From NCBI RefSeq assembly GCF_020966775.1, contig NZ_JAJKFV010000029.1, positions 1,605,001 to 1,669,000 on the forward strand: DNA of 64,000 bases. Direction: 5' to 3'. The DNA comes from Rhodopirellula halodulae (lineage in GTDB: Bacteria > Planctomycetota > Planctomycetia > Pirellulales > Pirellulaceae). Positions 9,147 through 18,399 of the stretch are shown here, piece after piece. The notes under the pieces are model-generated. The model did no database searches and was not told where the DNA came from. It was given only the letters and a program-made list of their open reading frames with translations. The translations under genes were made by a program, and so were the position numbers. Position 1 is the stretch's first letter. Each line of letters begins with the position of its first letter.

Positions 9147-9178
9147 CTGCAGTGTGACCTAGCTGCAGTGTGACCTAG
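9131..9178. repeat. Three perfect tandem copies of a 16-bp unit spanning a stop codon
   Basis: Unit CTGCAGTGTGACCTAG occurs at 9131-9146, 9147-9162 and 9163-9178 without a mismatch. The first copy contains the last codons and TAG stop of the dehydrogenase gene; since 16 is not a multiple of 3, later copies are out of frame. Confidence 0.97.
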
Positions 9179-9289
9179 CATGGTGTGTTGGAAGCAATGA
9201 CCCGTCGGCTTGTTCGTCTGACGCAATCCCCCGGCACAATTGTTCGACGCCATCGTCCTGACGCATCGCTTTGATTGAGGAACCTGCCC

Positions 9290-11005
9290 GTGAGGCATTG
9301 GTGGAACTACATCGTCGAAACCATTGAAAGTCCGCGAGGCGAATTGTCTCGCCGGCAACATCAATTGCGAACGGCATGGGACTTGGTGATTCATTGCAGC
9401 GAGCAATTGCATCGTCACCGCGCCGAGGGCATGGCGGCGGAGTTGACTTACCGAACGATCTTTTCGCTGATCCCGGTCGTGGTGCTCGGATTGGTGATGT
9501 TTCGTGTCTTTGGCGGTTTGGACGATGTCCAGCTTCGCGTCGAGAATCAGTTGTACTCGTTCTTTGGCGTGCCGGAGATCCCGGCGGAGTACATGCCGGT
9601 CACCGAACCCGATGACGCGGGCGAGGGCTTGAACGATGAAGATCAATCGGTCGTGTTCGTCACACCCGATTCCTCCTCGTCCGACACGACCCGTTCCACG
9701 GCGGGCGGGGATGCTGCTGTCGGTGAGGATCAATCCAACGAAAACAATTCATCGAAGGCCCCGACCAATGAAGGGCTCGGAGGTTTAGCAACTGCGGCGG
9801 CGACGCAAACAGCTTCGGCGAACAACTCTGCCAATGAATCTGCTAACGATGATGAGTCGCTGGTTCCCATCGAAAGCTATCCACCGACCCCGGAGGACGC
9901 AGCGGGCGAAGTCGTGGATGCGGACGAGTTAAAGGGCAAAGTCGACGCAGACGATCAAGCTCGAGAGATCATCCGTAAAACGTTGCATGACGCGACCACC
10001 AAGATCGCTTCGTTGGACTTCGCATCGATCGGCGTGTTTGGATTGCTGCTGTTCATCTATGCCGCGGTGGCATTGGCGGATTCGACGGAGCATTTGTTCA
10101 ACCGGATTTTTGACGCTCCGAGGCAACGGCCGATTCATCTGCGAGTCGCGGTGCATTGGTCAATCATCACTTTGGGGAGCGGTTTGTTGGCGTTGAGCCT
10201 GTACATGTCGTCGCAAGTGATCGATTGGTTCGGCAACATGGGGGCGGGTTCAGGGCCCGTGTGGTTGTTGCAGCACGCGTTGTCGCTGCTGGCGGCGTGG
10301 GTGTTGTTGTTCTTGCTCTATGCGTTGATGCCCAACACGCATGTTTCATTGCGAGCCGCAGTGGTCGGGGCCGCGGTCAGTTCCGTGTTGTGGGAGTTGG
10401 CGAAGTATGGGTTTCAGATCTATGTCACCACCGCCGTTCCGTATTTAGAACTGTATGGTTCGCTGGGTGTCATCCCTTTGTTCCTGCTGTGGATCTATCT
10501 GACTTGGTTGATCGTCTTGTTTGGATTGATTCTGACTTACACCCTGCAAACGGTTCGCGGGAAAGAGTTTCGACGTCGTAGTGAACGGCAGGAAGAGTTG
10601 CCCGCGGGCGATCCGGATTGGATGTTGCCGATCATGACCGAGGTTGCGATGGCGTTTGGATTGGGCGAAGCCGTGGGCCGGCAGGATCTGTCAGATCGGT
10701 TGGGATTGTCCAGTCGCGTGGTTCACGAGATGGAAAACAAGCTGATCGACGCGAATTTGTTGCGGCGTGTGGTGACGGGGGCCGGACAAGAGAACCAACT
10801 GACCTTGGCTCGCCCAGCCGACAAAATATTGGTCGCCGAAATCATGCGTTTGGCCCATCGTTATCGACCGTCGAGTGATCACCCGGCTTGGAAAACGTTG
10901 GCTCAATTGAAAGAGGCGGAATGCGTCGCGGCGGGCGACCGCTCGTTGGCGAAGTGGGTGGAGGATTCACCGAAAACACCCGATCGCGAATCGCAGGATG
11001 ATTGA
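9290..11005 (+). CDS. YihY/BrkB-family membrane protein with acidic insertion and winged-helix tail
   Basis: 571 residues from the GTG at 9290, which has GAGGA 8 bases upstream (a TTG at 9275 lacks one). The YihY core (formerly misnamed RNase BN) appears as LTYRTIFSLIPVVV (residues 52-65), then membrane segments from about 245 to 430 with YLELYGSLGVIPLFLLWIYL. Between the first and second membrane segments a low-complexity Asp/Glu/Ser/Asn/Ala-rich insertion runs from about residue 95 to 225. The C-terminal ~130 residues look like the winged-helix tail found in some YihY proteins (LSDRLGLSSRVVHEMENKLIDANLLRRV). Molecular function of the family is unresolved. Confidence 0.85.
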   Translation: MRHWWNYIVETIESPRGELSRRQHQLRTAWDLVIHCSEQLHRHRAEGMAAELTYRTIFSLIPVVVLGLVMFRVFGGLDDVQLRVENQLYSFFGVPEIPAEYMPVTEPDDAGEGLNDEDQSVVFVTPDSSSSDTTRSTAGGDAAVGEDQSNENNSSKAPTNEGLGGLATAAATQTASANNSANESANDDESLVPIESYPPTPEDAAGEVVDADELKGKVDADDQAREIIRKTLHDATTKIASLDFASIGVFGLLLFIYAAVALADSTEHLFNRIFDAPRQRPIHLRVAVHWSIITLGSGLLALSLYMSSQVIDWFGNMGAGSGPVWLLQHALSLLAAWVLLFLLYALMPNTHVSLRAAVVGAAVSSVLWELAKYGFQIYVTTAVPYLELYGSLGVIPLFLLWIYLTWLIVLFGLILTYTLQTVRGKEFRRRSERQEELPAGDPDWMLPIMTEVAMAFGLGEAVGRQDLSDRLGLSSRVVHEMENKLIDANLLRRVVTGAGQENQLTLARPADKILVAEIMRLAHRYRPSSDHPAWKTLAQLKEAECVAAGDRSLAKWVEDSPKTPDRESQDD

Positions 11006-11396
11006 TGGAGCGTTGATTGGGCCTGAGTTCCATTTGGGGCTGAGTTCCATTTGGGGCTGAGTTCCGTTTTAATCGCTTCGAAACGTGAACTGTCGCCGCT
11101 GATTCGTTCGCCGCCGAACCATTCGTTGTTCATGGCAACCGCGAAGCCTGTGCTTGCTTGACAGTGGAGTTTGGCGGCGGGACGATAAAGGCAGTTCATT
11201 TGCCGCTGGGAAAGACGCTGCGGCGTGTGGTTTCTTTCTCTCGGAAGGAACCTTCTGTTGCGAAGTTAGAAGACGACCGGTTGGCGATTTGCCACTTGGT
11301 ACCATGGAGTGAGCGAACGTTAGCGGCGAAGATGAGTTGTTGCCGTAAGAACGCTTGGACTCCCTTTTCAATCTGTATTCTCCCTCGAGTTGCTCC
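11006..11396. other. 391-bp intergenic region upstream of floA
   Basis: No supportable gene. It contains a 17-bp tandem repeat (11023-11070) close behind the YihY stop; the remaining ~320 bp presumably carry the floA promoter, but I see no clear -35/-10 pair. Confidence 0.5.
11023..11070. repeat. 17-bp tandem repeat, 2.6 copies
   Basis: CTGAGTTCCATTTGGGG at 11023-11039 and 11040-11056, then a decayed third copy to 11070. Starts 17 bp after the YihY stop codon. Confidence 0.9.
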
Positions 11397-12467
11397 ATGA
11401 CCGCATTGTTGTTGGACACACTGCCGGTGGCTGCGTTGCCCAAAGTCACCACCGCTTTGCTGATCGGAGCGTTGGTGATTTTCGCGATCATTGTGGTCGT
11501 GCTTTTTGTCTTCACCAGCTATTTCGGATTGTGGATTCAATCTGTCTTAACGGGATCCAAGGTCACGTTTGGCAACCTGATCGGGATGACGTTCCGAAAG
11601 GTCAACACTCGGGCGATCGTTCGCAGCAAAATCATGGCCACTCAAGCCGGGTTGGATGAGCCCGATTTGACGGTGGAGGCGTTGGAGGCGCACTACTTGG
11701 CGGGAGGCAACGTCCAGCAAGTCATTCGCGCTTTAATCGCGGCAAAGAAAGCCAAGACGATTTCGTTGACCTTTCGAGAAGCGACCGCGATTGACCTGGC
11801 CGGACGGGATGTCTTGGAATCAGTCCAAACGAGCGTCTACCCAAAAGTGATTGATTGCCCGCCTCGCGGTGCCGCCAAACCGTCGTTGGACGCGGTTGCC
11901 AAGGACGGCATTCAATTGAAGGTGAAGGCTCGTGTGACGGTTCGTGCCAACTTGCAACAGTTGATCGGCGGTGCGACCGAAGAAACCATCATCGCTCGGG
12001 TTGGCGAAGGGATCGTCAGTGCGATCGGTTCCGCGGCGGATCACAAGGCGGTGCTGGAAAATCCAGACGTGATCAGCAAAGCGGTGTTGGCGAAAAAATT
12101 GGATTCCCAAACCGCGTTTGAGATTGTTTCCATCGACATCGCAGACATCGATGTTGGAGCCAACGTGGGAGCGAGGCTGCAAGCGGATCAGGCGGAAGCT
12201 GACACGGCCGTGGCTCGTGCGAATGCGGAAGGCAAGCGTGCTGCCGCCGTCGCTGAAGAGCAAGAGATGCAGGCGTTGATCGCCAAGAGCCAAGCGGAGG
12301 TCGTTGAGGCACAAGCCGACGTGCCGCGGGCGATGGCCAGTGCTTTCCGCTCGGGCAAATTGATGGTGATGGACTACTACCGTTTGCAAAACGTCAACGC
12401 GGACACGGAGATGCGTCGGGCGCTAGCAGGCTATTCGCAGGAATCGGATCCGACGGAAGAGAACTGA
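11397..12467 (+). CDS. floA: Flotillin-like SPFH protein FloA (paralogue 1)
   Basis: About 356 residues. One N-terminal membrane segment ([19 protein letters not shown]) is followed by the FloA/YqfA-type SPFH domain: [68 protein letters not shown] and [23 protein letters not shown] coiled-coil of Ala/Glu-rich repeats ends the protein. FloA assembles membrane microdomain scaffolds in other bacteria. The ATG at 11397 is preferred to an upstream Met 14 codons earlier since it precedes the membrane segment as in the family. The stop is one base from the next ATG. A second paralogue lies at 62815. Confidence 0.92.
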   Translation: MTALLLDTLPVAALPKVTTALLIGALVIFAIIVVVLFVFTSYFGLWIQSVLTGSKVTFGNLIGMTFRKVNTRAIVRSKIMATQAGLDEPDLTVEALEAHYLAGGNVQQVIRALIAAKKAKTISLTFREATAIDLAGRDVLESVQTSVYPKVIDCPPRGAAKPSLDAVAKDGIQLKVKARVTVRANLQQLIGGATEETIIARVGEGIVSAIGSAADHKAVLENPDVISKAVLAKKLDSQTAFEIVSIDIADIDVGANVGARLQADQAEADTAVARANAEGKRAAAVAEEQEMQALIAKSQAEVVEAQADVPRAMASAFRSGKLMVMDYYRLQNVNADTEMRRALAGYSQESDPTEEN

Positions 12468-12468
12468 G

Positions 12469-12942
12469 ATGGCTCGCGACGACGAACCCAATGAGTTGGA
12501 AGCGTTCCTTCGACGCTCCGCCGAAATCCGCCAGCGAAATGCGGTGGAGTTCCAGGCGATGGAAGACGAGCGTCGCCGTCAGCGATCAGGGAGTCGACCT
12601 CGGGCCTATTCCGATCGCCGGCGGGAGCGGATCACGGAACAATTGATCGAGGCCATGGATGTCACCGTGGAGGATGATCACGGCGGTCACGATGTGGTCC
12701 TGGGCGAGGTGATCGAGGAGTCCGATGCCGGTGCGGACTTGCGGGGTGATACGCTTCGCCAACAGGCGGCAATCAAACCACGCTCGAAAAAGGGATCATC
12801 TTCGGCGGGACAAGGCGGTCGGCAAGTTTCTGCTGGCCAGGGGGCGACACCCGTCGAAAATCTGCGACGATTGCTGACCCAACGAGGAGGCGCTCAGCAA
12901 GCATTCTTGATGAGCGAGATTCTGAAACGTCGCCAATTTTAG
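12469..12942 (+). CDS. Hypothetical protein coupled to floA
   Basis: 157 residues, soluble and highly charged. N-terminal half is Arg/Glu rich and probably helical (FLRRSAEIRQRNAVEFQAMEDERRRQR); the middle is acidic, then a Ser/Gly/Gln linker, ending with a conserved-looking helix LRRLLTQRGGAQQAFLMSEILKRR. The start codon overlaps the floA stop context (TGAGATG), so translation is likely coupled. I do not recognise a domain. Position between floA and rhomboid suggests a cytoplasmic partner of one of these membrane proteins; this is inference. Confidence 0.75.
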   Translation: MARDDEPNELEAFLRRSAEIRQRNAVEFQAMEDERRRQRSGSRPRAYSDRRRERITEQLIEAMDVTVEDDHGGHDVVLGEVIEESDAGADLRGDTLRQQAAIKPRSKKGSSSAGQGGRQVSAGQGATPVENLRRLLTQRGGAQQAFLMSEILKRRQF

Positions 12943-12960
12943 TGTGGATTGATTGCCAGC

Positions 12961-13866
12961 ATGGGGCTGAACGAACGCGATTACAGTCGCTCTGAGCGAA
13001 CGCCATGGGATCGAATTGAAAACCCGCTCTCGATGATCAAGGTGCTGATCGGCATCAACGTCGCGGTTTTTCTGGTCGACCTGGTGATGGATGACCAGTT
13101 GAGCACCTGGTTCGCGGTCGGCGGTGATTCGCTGACTCGGCCGTGGATGTGGTTTCGCACCTTGACCTATGGATTTCTGCACAACACCCACGTTGTGCTG
13201 CACATCCTGTTCAACATGTTCTTGTTGTTCATCTTTGGCCGGCCCGTGGAACAGCGACTCGGAGGGCCAGAGTTTCTGCGGTTTTATCTGTTGGCGATCA
13301 TTGCCGGTGGATTCGTCGCCATGATCTATCCTTGGGCGGTTTCATTGCTGACGACCGGCCAGATCGTCCCGGAAATGATCGGCATCCCCACGATAGGGGC
13401 CAGCGGCGCGGTCGTGGCCGTGACCATCTTGTTCGCGTGCTATTTCCCGCAGCAAGAGATCCTGTTCATGTTCGTCTTGCCCATGAAAGCTTGGGTGCTG
13501 GCGGTCCTGTTGGTCGTCGGCGACCTGATGGGGGCCCTGGGATTCTTTGGGGGCAGTGATCCGACCGCCTTCGAAGTCCACCTGGCGGGAGCGGTGTTTG
13601 GGTTCCTGTATGCCCAACTTGGTTGGTCCTTTGGGTGGCTGGATTTCACGCGTTGGGCGGACCTGCCCAGCCGATTGCGTCAAAAATCGCGTCGGGCGAG
13701 GCTGAAATTGCACGATCCGGACAAAAAAATCCGGTCGGAAGCACAGGAAGCGGATCGAATTCTAGCTAAAATCCATGAGTCAGGAGAATCAAGCCTGACC
13801 TCCTCGGAACGGAAAACGCTGGAGAGATACAGCCGCCGCCAGCGTCAAAAACGCGACTGGGATTGA
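12961..13866 (+). CDS. Rhomboid family intramembrane serine protease
   Basis: About 301 residues. Rhomboid landmarks: HVVLHILFNM with the HxxxN pair H81/N85, catalytic Ser148 in GASGA (residues 146-150), and catalytic His207 in VHLAGAVFGF. Six or so membrane segments between residues 25 and 225, then a basic cytoplasmic tail (RRARLKLHDPDKKIRSEAQEADRILAKI..) with an SR-rich end, similar to tails on planctomycete rhomboids. I chose the ATG at 12961; a TTG lies 12 bases upstream. Eighteen bases after the preceding gene's stop, so likely one operon with floA. Confidence 0.9.
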   Translation: MGLNERDYSRSERTPWDRIENPLSMIKVLIGINVAVFLVDLVMDDQLSTWFAVGGDSLTRPWMWFRTLTYGFLHNTHVVLHILFNMFLLFIFGRPVEQRLGGPEFLRFYLLAIIAGGFVAMIYPWAVSLLTTGQIVPEMIGIPTIGASGAVVAVTILFACYFPQQEILFMFVLPMKAWVLAVLLVVGDLMGALGFFGGSDPTAFEVHLAGAVFGFLYAQLGWSFGWLDFTRWADLPSRLRQKSRRARLKLHDPDKKIRSEAQEADRILAKIHESGESSLTSSERKTLERYSRRQRQKRDWD

Positions 13867-13871
13867 TCGCT

Positions 13872-13903
13872 CGATCTCGTCGACATCGGTAGCGACGAGA
13901 TCG
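13872..13903 (+). terminator. Hairpin directly after rhomboid stop
   Basis: Perfect 11-bp stem CGATCTCGTCG / CGACGAGATCG with a 10-base loop, 5 bases after the TGA. No T tract follows, so termination by it alone is uncertain; it may protect the 3' end or act with Rho. Confidence 0.5.
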
Positions 13904-13912
13904 GTAGCGAAT
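13885..13912. repeat. 15-bp direct repeat after rhomboid gene
   Basis: ATCGGTAGCGACGAG at 13885-13899 is followed by ATCGGTAGCGAATTC. The first 11 bases are identical; it overlaps the hairpin above. Confidence 0.7.
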
Positions 13913-14032
13913 TCGTCCAATGGCTTGGCCGCTGAAGCTGCTTGGCAGGTGGAGCCGCTTATCCGCGGGTTCCGCTCGATCATTCCCGTTGTCTCCAATC
14001 CCTAATTTGGCACCTTTTCCTATTCGGTCCCA

Positions 14033-15025
14033 ATGAAGACTCCAAATATCCATCGCCGAACGGCATTGCAACTGACCGCGACATCGGCCATGGCCGCATG
14101 GCTCGCCCGACCCCTGAGCTTGCTGGCGGACGAATCAGAAAAAGCCGCTGAAGCCAGCGGTCAGCCTCTGCCCTACATGGAACGCATCGGCTTGCAGTTG
14201 TACACGTTGCGCGATGCGATGAACGCCGATGCGGAGGGAACCTTGAAAGCGGTGGCGGATGCCGGATATCGCCAAGTCGAGTTGATGAACATCGACGATG
14301 ATGCGGTGCGTTTGGCCGCCATCGCCCGTGACCATGGACTGATCGTGCACAGCGCGTTCATGGACTTCAACGTGATTGCCGAGCCAAATAAAGAGGGTGT
14401 GGCGTCCGTCGAACAAACATTGGAACTCGCAGAGCGCATTGGTTTGAGGCACGTGGTGTTTGGCTACATTGCCAAACATCAACGCGATACCGCGGACAAG
14501 TGCAAAGCCATCGCGGATCGAGCCAACAAAGCCGCCGATCAAACACGCAATGCTGGAATGCGAATGTGCTACCACAACCATTCCTTCGAATTCGGGGCTT
14601 TTCCCGGTGCTGCTCCGGCAACCGCACAGGAAGGTGGCGAAGAGGCGAACGGCGAAGCCAAGCCAACCACGGCCTTTGACATCTTTGTCGAGCGTTTTGA
14701 TCCGCACAAAATGGAATTCGAGCTCGATGTGTTTTGGGCAAAGATCGGCGGTCGAGATCCATTCGAAATGATGCGTCGATTGGCGGGCCGAATTAGCCAA
14801 GTCCATTTGAAGGATCTGAAGAAGGACACGCCGGTCATCACCGATGAAGGCCAGGTGCCACACGAAGCCTTCAAAGAGCTGGGCAACGGAATCATCGACA
14901 TTCCCGCCGTGATGAAATTGGCTCGTGAGATCGGTGTGGATCAGTGCCACGTCGAACAGGATCAGTCGCCAGCGCCGCTGGACAGCGTCCGAGAGAGCAT
15001 TCAGTTTCTGCAAAAACGCGTCTGA
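14033..15025 (+). CDS. Tat-exported sugar phosphate isomerase/epimerase-like TIM-barrel protein
   Basis: 330 residues. N terminus carries a twin-arginine type signal (HRRTALQLTATSAMAAWLARPLSLLA). The rest matches the AP-endonuclease-2 / xylose-isomerase-like TIM barrel: LQLYTLRDAMNADAEGTLKAVADAGYRQVEL, metal-site segments MCYHNHSFEF, FELDVFWAKIGG, VHLKDL and CHVEQDQ. Proteins of this type act on sugars or inositols in the periplasm; the substrate cannot be told. An Ala/Glu-rich insert (about residues 190-215) interrupts the barrel after NHSFEF. Confidence 0.87.
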   Translation: MKTPNIHRRTALQLTATSAMAAWLARPLSLLADESEKAAEASGQPLPYMERIGLQLYTLRDAMNADAEGTLKAVADAGYRQVELMNIDDDAVRLAAIARDHGLIVHSAFMDFNVIAEPNKEGVASVEQTLELAERIGLRHVVFGYIAKHQRDTADKCKAIADRANKAADQTRNAGMRMCYHNHSFEFGAFPGAAPATAQEGGEEANGEAKPTTAFDIFVERFDPHKMEFELDVFWAKIGGRDPFEMMRRLAGRISQVHLKDLKKDTPVITDEGQVPHEAFKELGNGIIDIPAVMKLAREIGVDQCHVEQDQSPAPLDSVRESIQFLQKRV

Positions 15026-15120
15026 TCCCACGACGCCGATTTCGCGTGTTCACCGCCGACCTTTCGGCGGCTGTTGTTGGCCAGCCTTGTCTTTTCTTCT
15101 CTAGTTGAACGGCCTGTTTC

Positions 15121-16452
15121 GTGAAGTGTTCTTTGAGTCTCGCAACGATCGCGAGTGTGTTGTTGCTTGGTTGGTCGGTTGTCACTGGGCCGACAGCCGT
15201 GGCACAGGAGAAACCGAAAGAAACCGAGGCGAAGAAGCCCGCCTATCAGCCCAGCGAAGAGGTGAAGCAGGTACTCACACCGCTCTTTTCGCGAATTTTG
15301 AAAGCGGATGTGTCCAGGGCGACGGTCGCACTGTCCGCCGAAACCGTGATGGGGGGCGAGGTTGTCGAGACCGTCGAATCCACTTACCAAATCGCGTCCA
15401 AGTACCCGGACCGATACACGGTCTATTTCAAATCCGATGAGGATCGAAAACGGCTGTATTCCGACGGGAAAGAAGGCGTCGTCGCGCTAACGCCTGAAGC
15501 GTTTTATCGATTGCCGCGTCTGGTTTCGTGCCAGGAATTGGCGACCCGCCCTGAGATCAACTTGGGGCCTTACCCCGAGGTTGTGTTGGCATTGACGTTG
15601 GCGGGCGTTGATCCAGCGGTGACGTTTTTGGGTGGAATGAAGTCGGTGGAAATCGTCAGTCGTTCCAAGTACCGAGGCAGTATCCAAGCCGTTCAGCTTC
15701 GCGGGCAGCAAAAGGACGGCGTCAGTTGGAATCTTTGGATCACTGACGATGATCGTCCACGGCCGTTGCGATTGCTCGTGGATTTGACACCGATGTTGGT
15801 GGCGACCGGTCAGGTCGCGGTGCCGCAGGGATATGCGTACTCATTGCGATACGATTTCAAATCTTGGCGAGTCAGCGGCGAAGTCGACGACAAACTGTTC
15901 CAATTCGCGGCAAGTGAGAACGCCGTTGAATATGAATCGTTGGAAGACTACCGGCAGAAGAAGGCAGCCCAGTTGGAAGTGCATCCGCTGCTTGGCAAAA
16001 AGATCCCATCCTTCGATCTTCAGTTGCTAGATGGCGATGCGGTTTCGATTGGTTCCGCGACGGACAAAGTGATCGTCCTCGATTTTTGGGCGACCTGGTG
16101 TGGTCCCTGCATGAAAGCCATGCCCGTCATTGAGTCGATGTCCCAGCAGTACGCTGACAAGGGCGTCGAGTTCTACGCGGTGAACGTTGGTGAAAGCTCC
16201 GCGCTCGTCAAAGGGTTTGTGGGCGAACAAGGATGGGATCTTTCAATCGCAACGGATCCCAACGGTGAGACCATCGAAGCGTTCTCTGCGAAATCAATTC
16301 CGTTGACGTTGCTGATTGCACCCACGGGAATTGTGGAAGCTGTGCACCAAGGCTTCCCAGGACCTGACGAGCTGAATAAGCAGTTTCGAGACGAATTGGA
16401 TGTGCTGATCAAAGGCGGCCGCATCGCCTCGTCGGATGCCGCCGACAATTGA
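15121..16452 (+). CDS. Secreted DUF2092-thioredoxin (TlpA-like) fusion
   Basis: 443 residues from a GTG start. Signal peptide at 1-28 (LATIASVLLLGWSVVTGPTAVA). Residues ~45-270 match DUF2092, a LolA-like lipoprotein-carrier fold. Residues ~288-435 form a TlpA/ResA thioredoxin domain with WCGPC at 326-330 and the cis-Pro segment SIPLTLL. Such fusions are frequent in planctomycetes and are predicted to act in extracytoplasmic disulfide reduction. Convergent with opgG (10-bp gap). Confidence 0.87.
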   Translation: MKCSLSLATIASVLLLGWSVVTGPTAVAQEKPKETEAKKPAYQPSEEVKQVLTPLFSRILKADVSRATVALSAETVMGGEVVETVESTYQIASKYPDRYTVYFKSDEDRKRLYSDGKEGVVALTPEAFYRLPRLVSCQELATRPEINLGPYPEVVLALTLAGVDPAVTFLGGMKSVEIVSRSKYRGSIQAVQLRGQQKDGVSWNLWITDDDRPRPLRLLVDLTPMLVATGQVAVPQGYAYSLRYDFKSWRVSGEVDDKLFQFAASENAVEYESLEDYRQKKAAQLEVHPLLGKKIPSFDLQLLDGDAVSIGSATDKVIVLDFWATWCGPCMKAMPVIESMSQQYADKGVEFYAVNVGESSALVKGFVGEQGWDLSIATDPNGETIEAFSAKSIPLTLLIAPTGIVEAVHQGFPGPDELNKQFRDELDVLIKGGRIASSDAADN

Positions 16453-16462
16453 TCCCAAGTGA

Positions 16463-18265
16463 TTATTCCTGGCGGGTGTAGACCGCCGGGTAAACGAACT
16501 CGGGTTCTCGGGGCGGTAGCAAGTAGGCAAAAGTCTCTGTAACCGGTTGGTCTTCGCTGTAGAGTTGAAGCGTCAAGTCGACGGGTTGATTCTCCTCAGC
16601 CTCTGGATCGACTGATACGAGAAATTGCAAAATCCAGTCGCCTTCATCTGTACGCTCCAGCGATTGATCGTGCATCTTCCCCGCCACCGCGTTGCAGCGG
16701 ATCGTGGGGGGATGATCCGCGGGCAAGCCTCGAAGCAGGGGCCCTGCGAATCGGATCTCGAGTTCAATCGGGTCGCTGTCTTTCTCCGGCCGGCGGACGT
16801 CGAGGTTGGTCGCTCGTCCAAGAACGTTGTGTGCAGCCGGATCGCCCGCGAAAAAACTGACGGTGTAAGAGAGATCGAGATCCGGTGATCGACGTGAGGC
16901 CGGATCAATGATGGCTTGTTCAACGCTGGCCTCTTCACCAACGGTTGTTTCCGCGCCAGCTTGCTCGTTCGCTGGTTCGCTCGTCTGCGTTGAAAGCGAG
17001 TCCGACTCGGTTGGCGTATCGGCAGCGGCTGAATCGTCCTCCGATGGAAGCCAGTAGGCGGCAAGGTTGTCCACGCCCTCATGGGCACCCGGTAGCTCCA
17101 GGAGTTCGATGCGTCCATTGGGCCAAGGTTGATCGGGAGTGACCCAGACGCTTGGACGCAAATCGTAGCGAGCGTTGTGGTCGTCGTAGTGATAGAAGGC
17201 TCGGTTGCGTTGGATCAGCCCAAAGCCGTGCAAATGTTCCACTTGTTTGGACGAGACGGATGGGTAGCTTTGACGAGCGAAGGCACGCCATGTCCATTCG
17301 TCCGCGCCCGATTGGATCAGCAGACCGTCACTGTCGTGGACGGCGGGGCGTTTATCTTTGGGAGGTCCCTGCAACCCGTCGCCCCAGATCCACATGCTCG
17401 TCAAAGGTGCCAAGGCAATCTTCTCTGGTTCGTCGCGATAAAATATTTGTGCCTGGACCTTGATGCGTGTGGAGGCCTCGCCAGGTTGCAGTTGAAATCG
17501 ATAGGCTCCGGTCACACTCGGGCTATCAAGAAATGCCAGCACCGAGACTTGCTCGGATTCCTGCGATGGCATTTGGATCCAAAATGCGCGGAAGTCGGGG
17601 AACTCTTCCGGCTCCATCATTGCGATGTTGATCGCCAGTCCGCGAGCGGATGCTCCGTAGACCGTGTCTGCACTTCGTGAACGAAAGTAGCTCGAGCCGA
17701 GAAAGCTCAGAATCTCCTGAGCATCAGATCGGTTTGGGAATCGACCGATGACCCGAAATCCCGCGTGACCCGCCGGTGGGATGTTGCCTGCATCAAGCGA
17801 TTCACCATAAACAAAGTCATTTTGATTAAATGCGATCCGTTGGCAGATCGGTTCTCCATTGGGAGACGGATTCAGCGTGAACAACTCGACCAAGTCGGTT
17901 TGAACAAAACCACGGTGGAATGTCTCCAGCCAAAATGGCAAGCCCTGTTTGTACCAAGTGGCTCGGTCAGGACGATAACGCACTTGGATGTAGTCGTCGT
18001 ATTGCCATGACGCGAGTGGCTCGGGCAAGGGAGGCGAGGGCTTGTATTCGCCTTCCGCTTTGCTGGCTGCAAATTGGCAAAGTGACTCAAAGTCACGAAC
18101 GTCGGTGTAGACGGTTGCCCAGCACTTGATTGGGATCGCAACGACGACTGCGATGATAAAGACAGCGAAGCCGACTAGACGCCGGCATCTCGCAAAACAT
18201 GACGAGGACGGATTGCCTCGTTGCGGATCTCCACCGTTAACAGGCAACTCAATGGACTGACTCAT
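16463..18265 (-). CDS. opgG: Periplasmic glucan biosynthesis protein OpgG
   Basis: 600 residues. N-terminal membrane/signal segment (VGFAVFIIAVVVAIPIKCWA, about residues 31-50), then the MdoG beta-sandwich: LPFWLETFHRGFV, YFRSRSADTVYGASARGLAI, FRAFWIQMP, and a second Ig-like domain from ~455. OpgG works in the periplasm on the beta-1,2-glucan backbone of osmoregulated periplasmic glucans; E. coli OpgG/OpgD belong to GH186. It is about 90 residues longer than E. coli OpgG because of a Glu/Ser/Thr/Ala-rich linker (~408-450) between the two domains. Followed upstream by the GH144-like gene on the same strand and opgH divergently. Confidence 0.9.
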   Translation of the reverse strand: MSQSIELPVNGGDPQRGNPSSSCFARCRRLVGFAVFIIAVVVAIPIKCWATVYTDVRDFESLCQFAASKAEGEYKPSPPLPEPLASWQYDDYIQVRYRPDRATWYKQGLPFWLETFHRGFVQTDLVELFTLNPSPNGEPICQRIAFNQNDFVYGESLDAGNIPPAGHAGFRVIGRFPNRSDAQEILSFLGSSYFRSRSADTVYGASARGLAINIAMMEPEEFPDFRAFWIQMPSQESEQVSVLAFLDSPSVTGAYRFQLQPGEASTRIKVQAQIFYRDEPEKIALAPLTSMWIWGDGLQGPPKDKRPAVHDSDGLLIQSGADEWTWRAFARQSYPSVSSKQVEHLHGFGLIQRNRAFYHYDDHNARYDLRPSVWVTPDQPWPNGRIELLELPGAHEGVDNLAAYWLPSEDDSAAADTPTESDSLSTQTSEPANEQAGAETTVGEEASVEQAIIDPASRRSPDLDLSYTVSFFAGDPAAHNVLGRATNLDVRRPEKDSDPIELEIRFAGPLLRGLPADHPPTIRCNAVAGKMHDQSLERTDEGDWILQFLVSVDPEAEENQPVDLTLQLYSEDQPVTETFAYLLPPREPEFVYPAVYTRQE

Positions 18266-18399
18266 TCGACTTTTCCGCCTCTGGACGCGTGACTGTTCGA
18301 CTGACGGGACGATGTTTTCCCGTGCAGTTTAGCTGCGTCGAAGCAGTCGGCGTGCCGTGACCTACGGTGACGAGTCGAGGAGATTCGTCGAAAGCCGTT

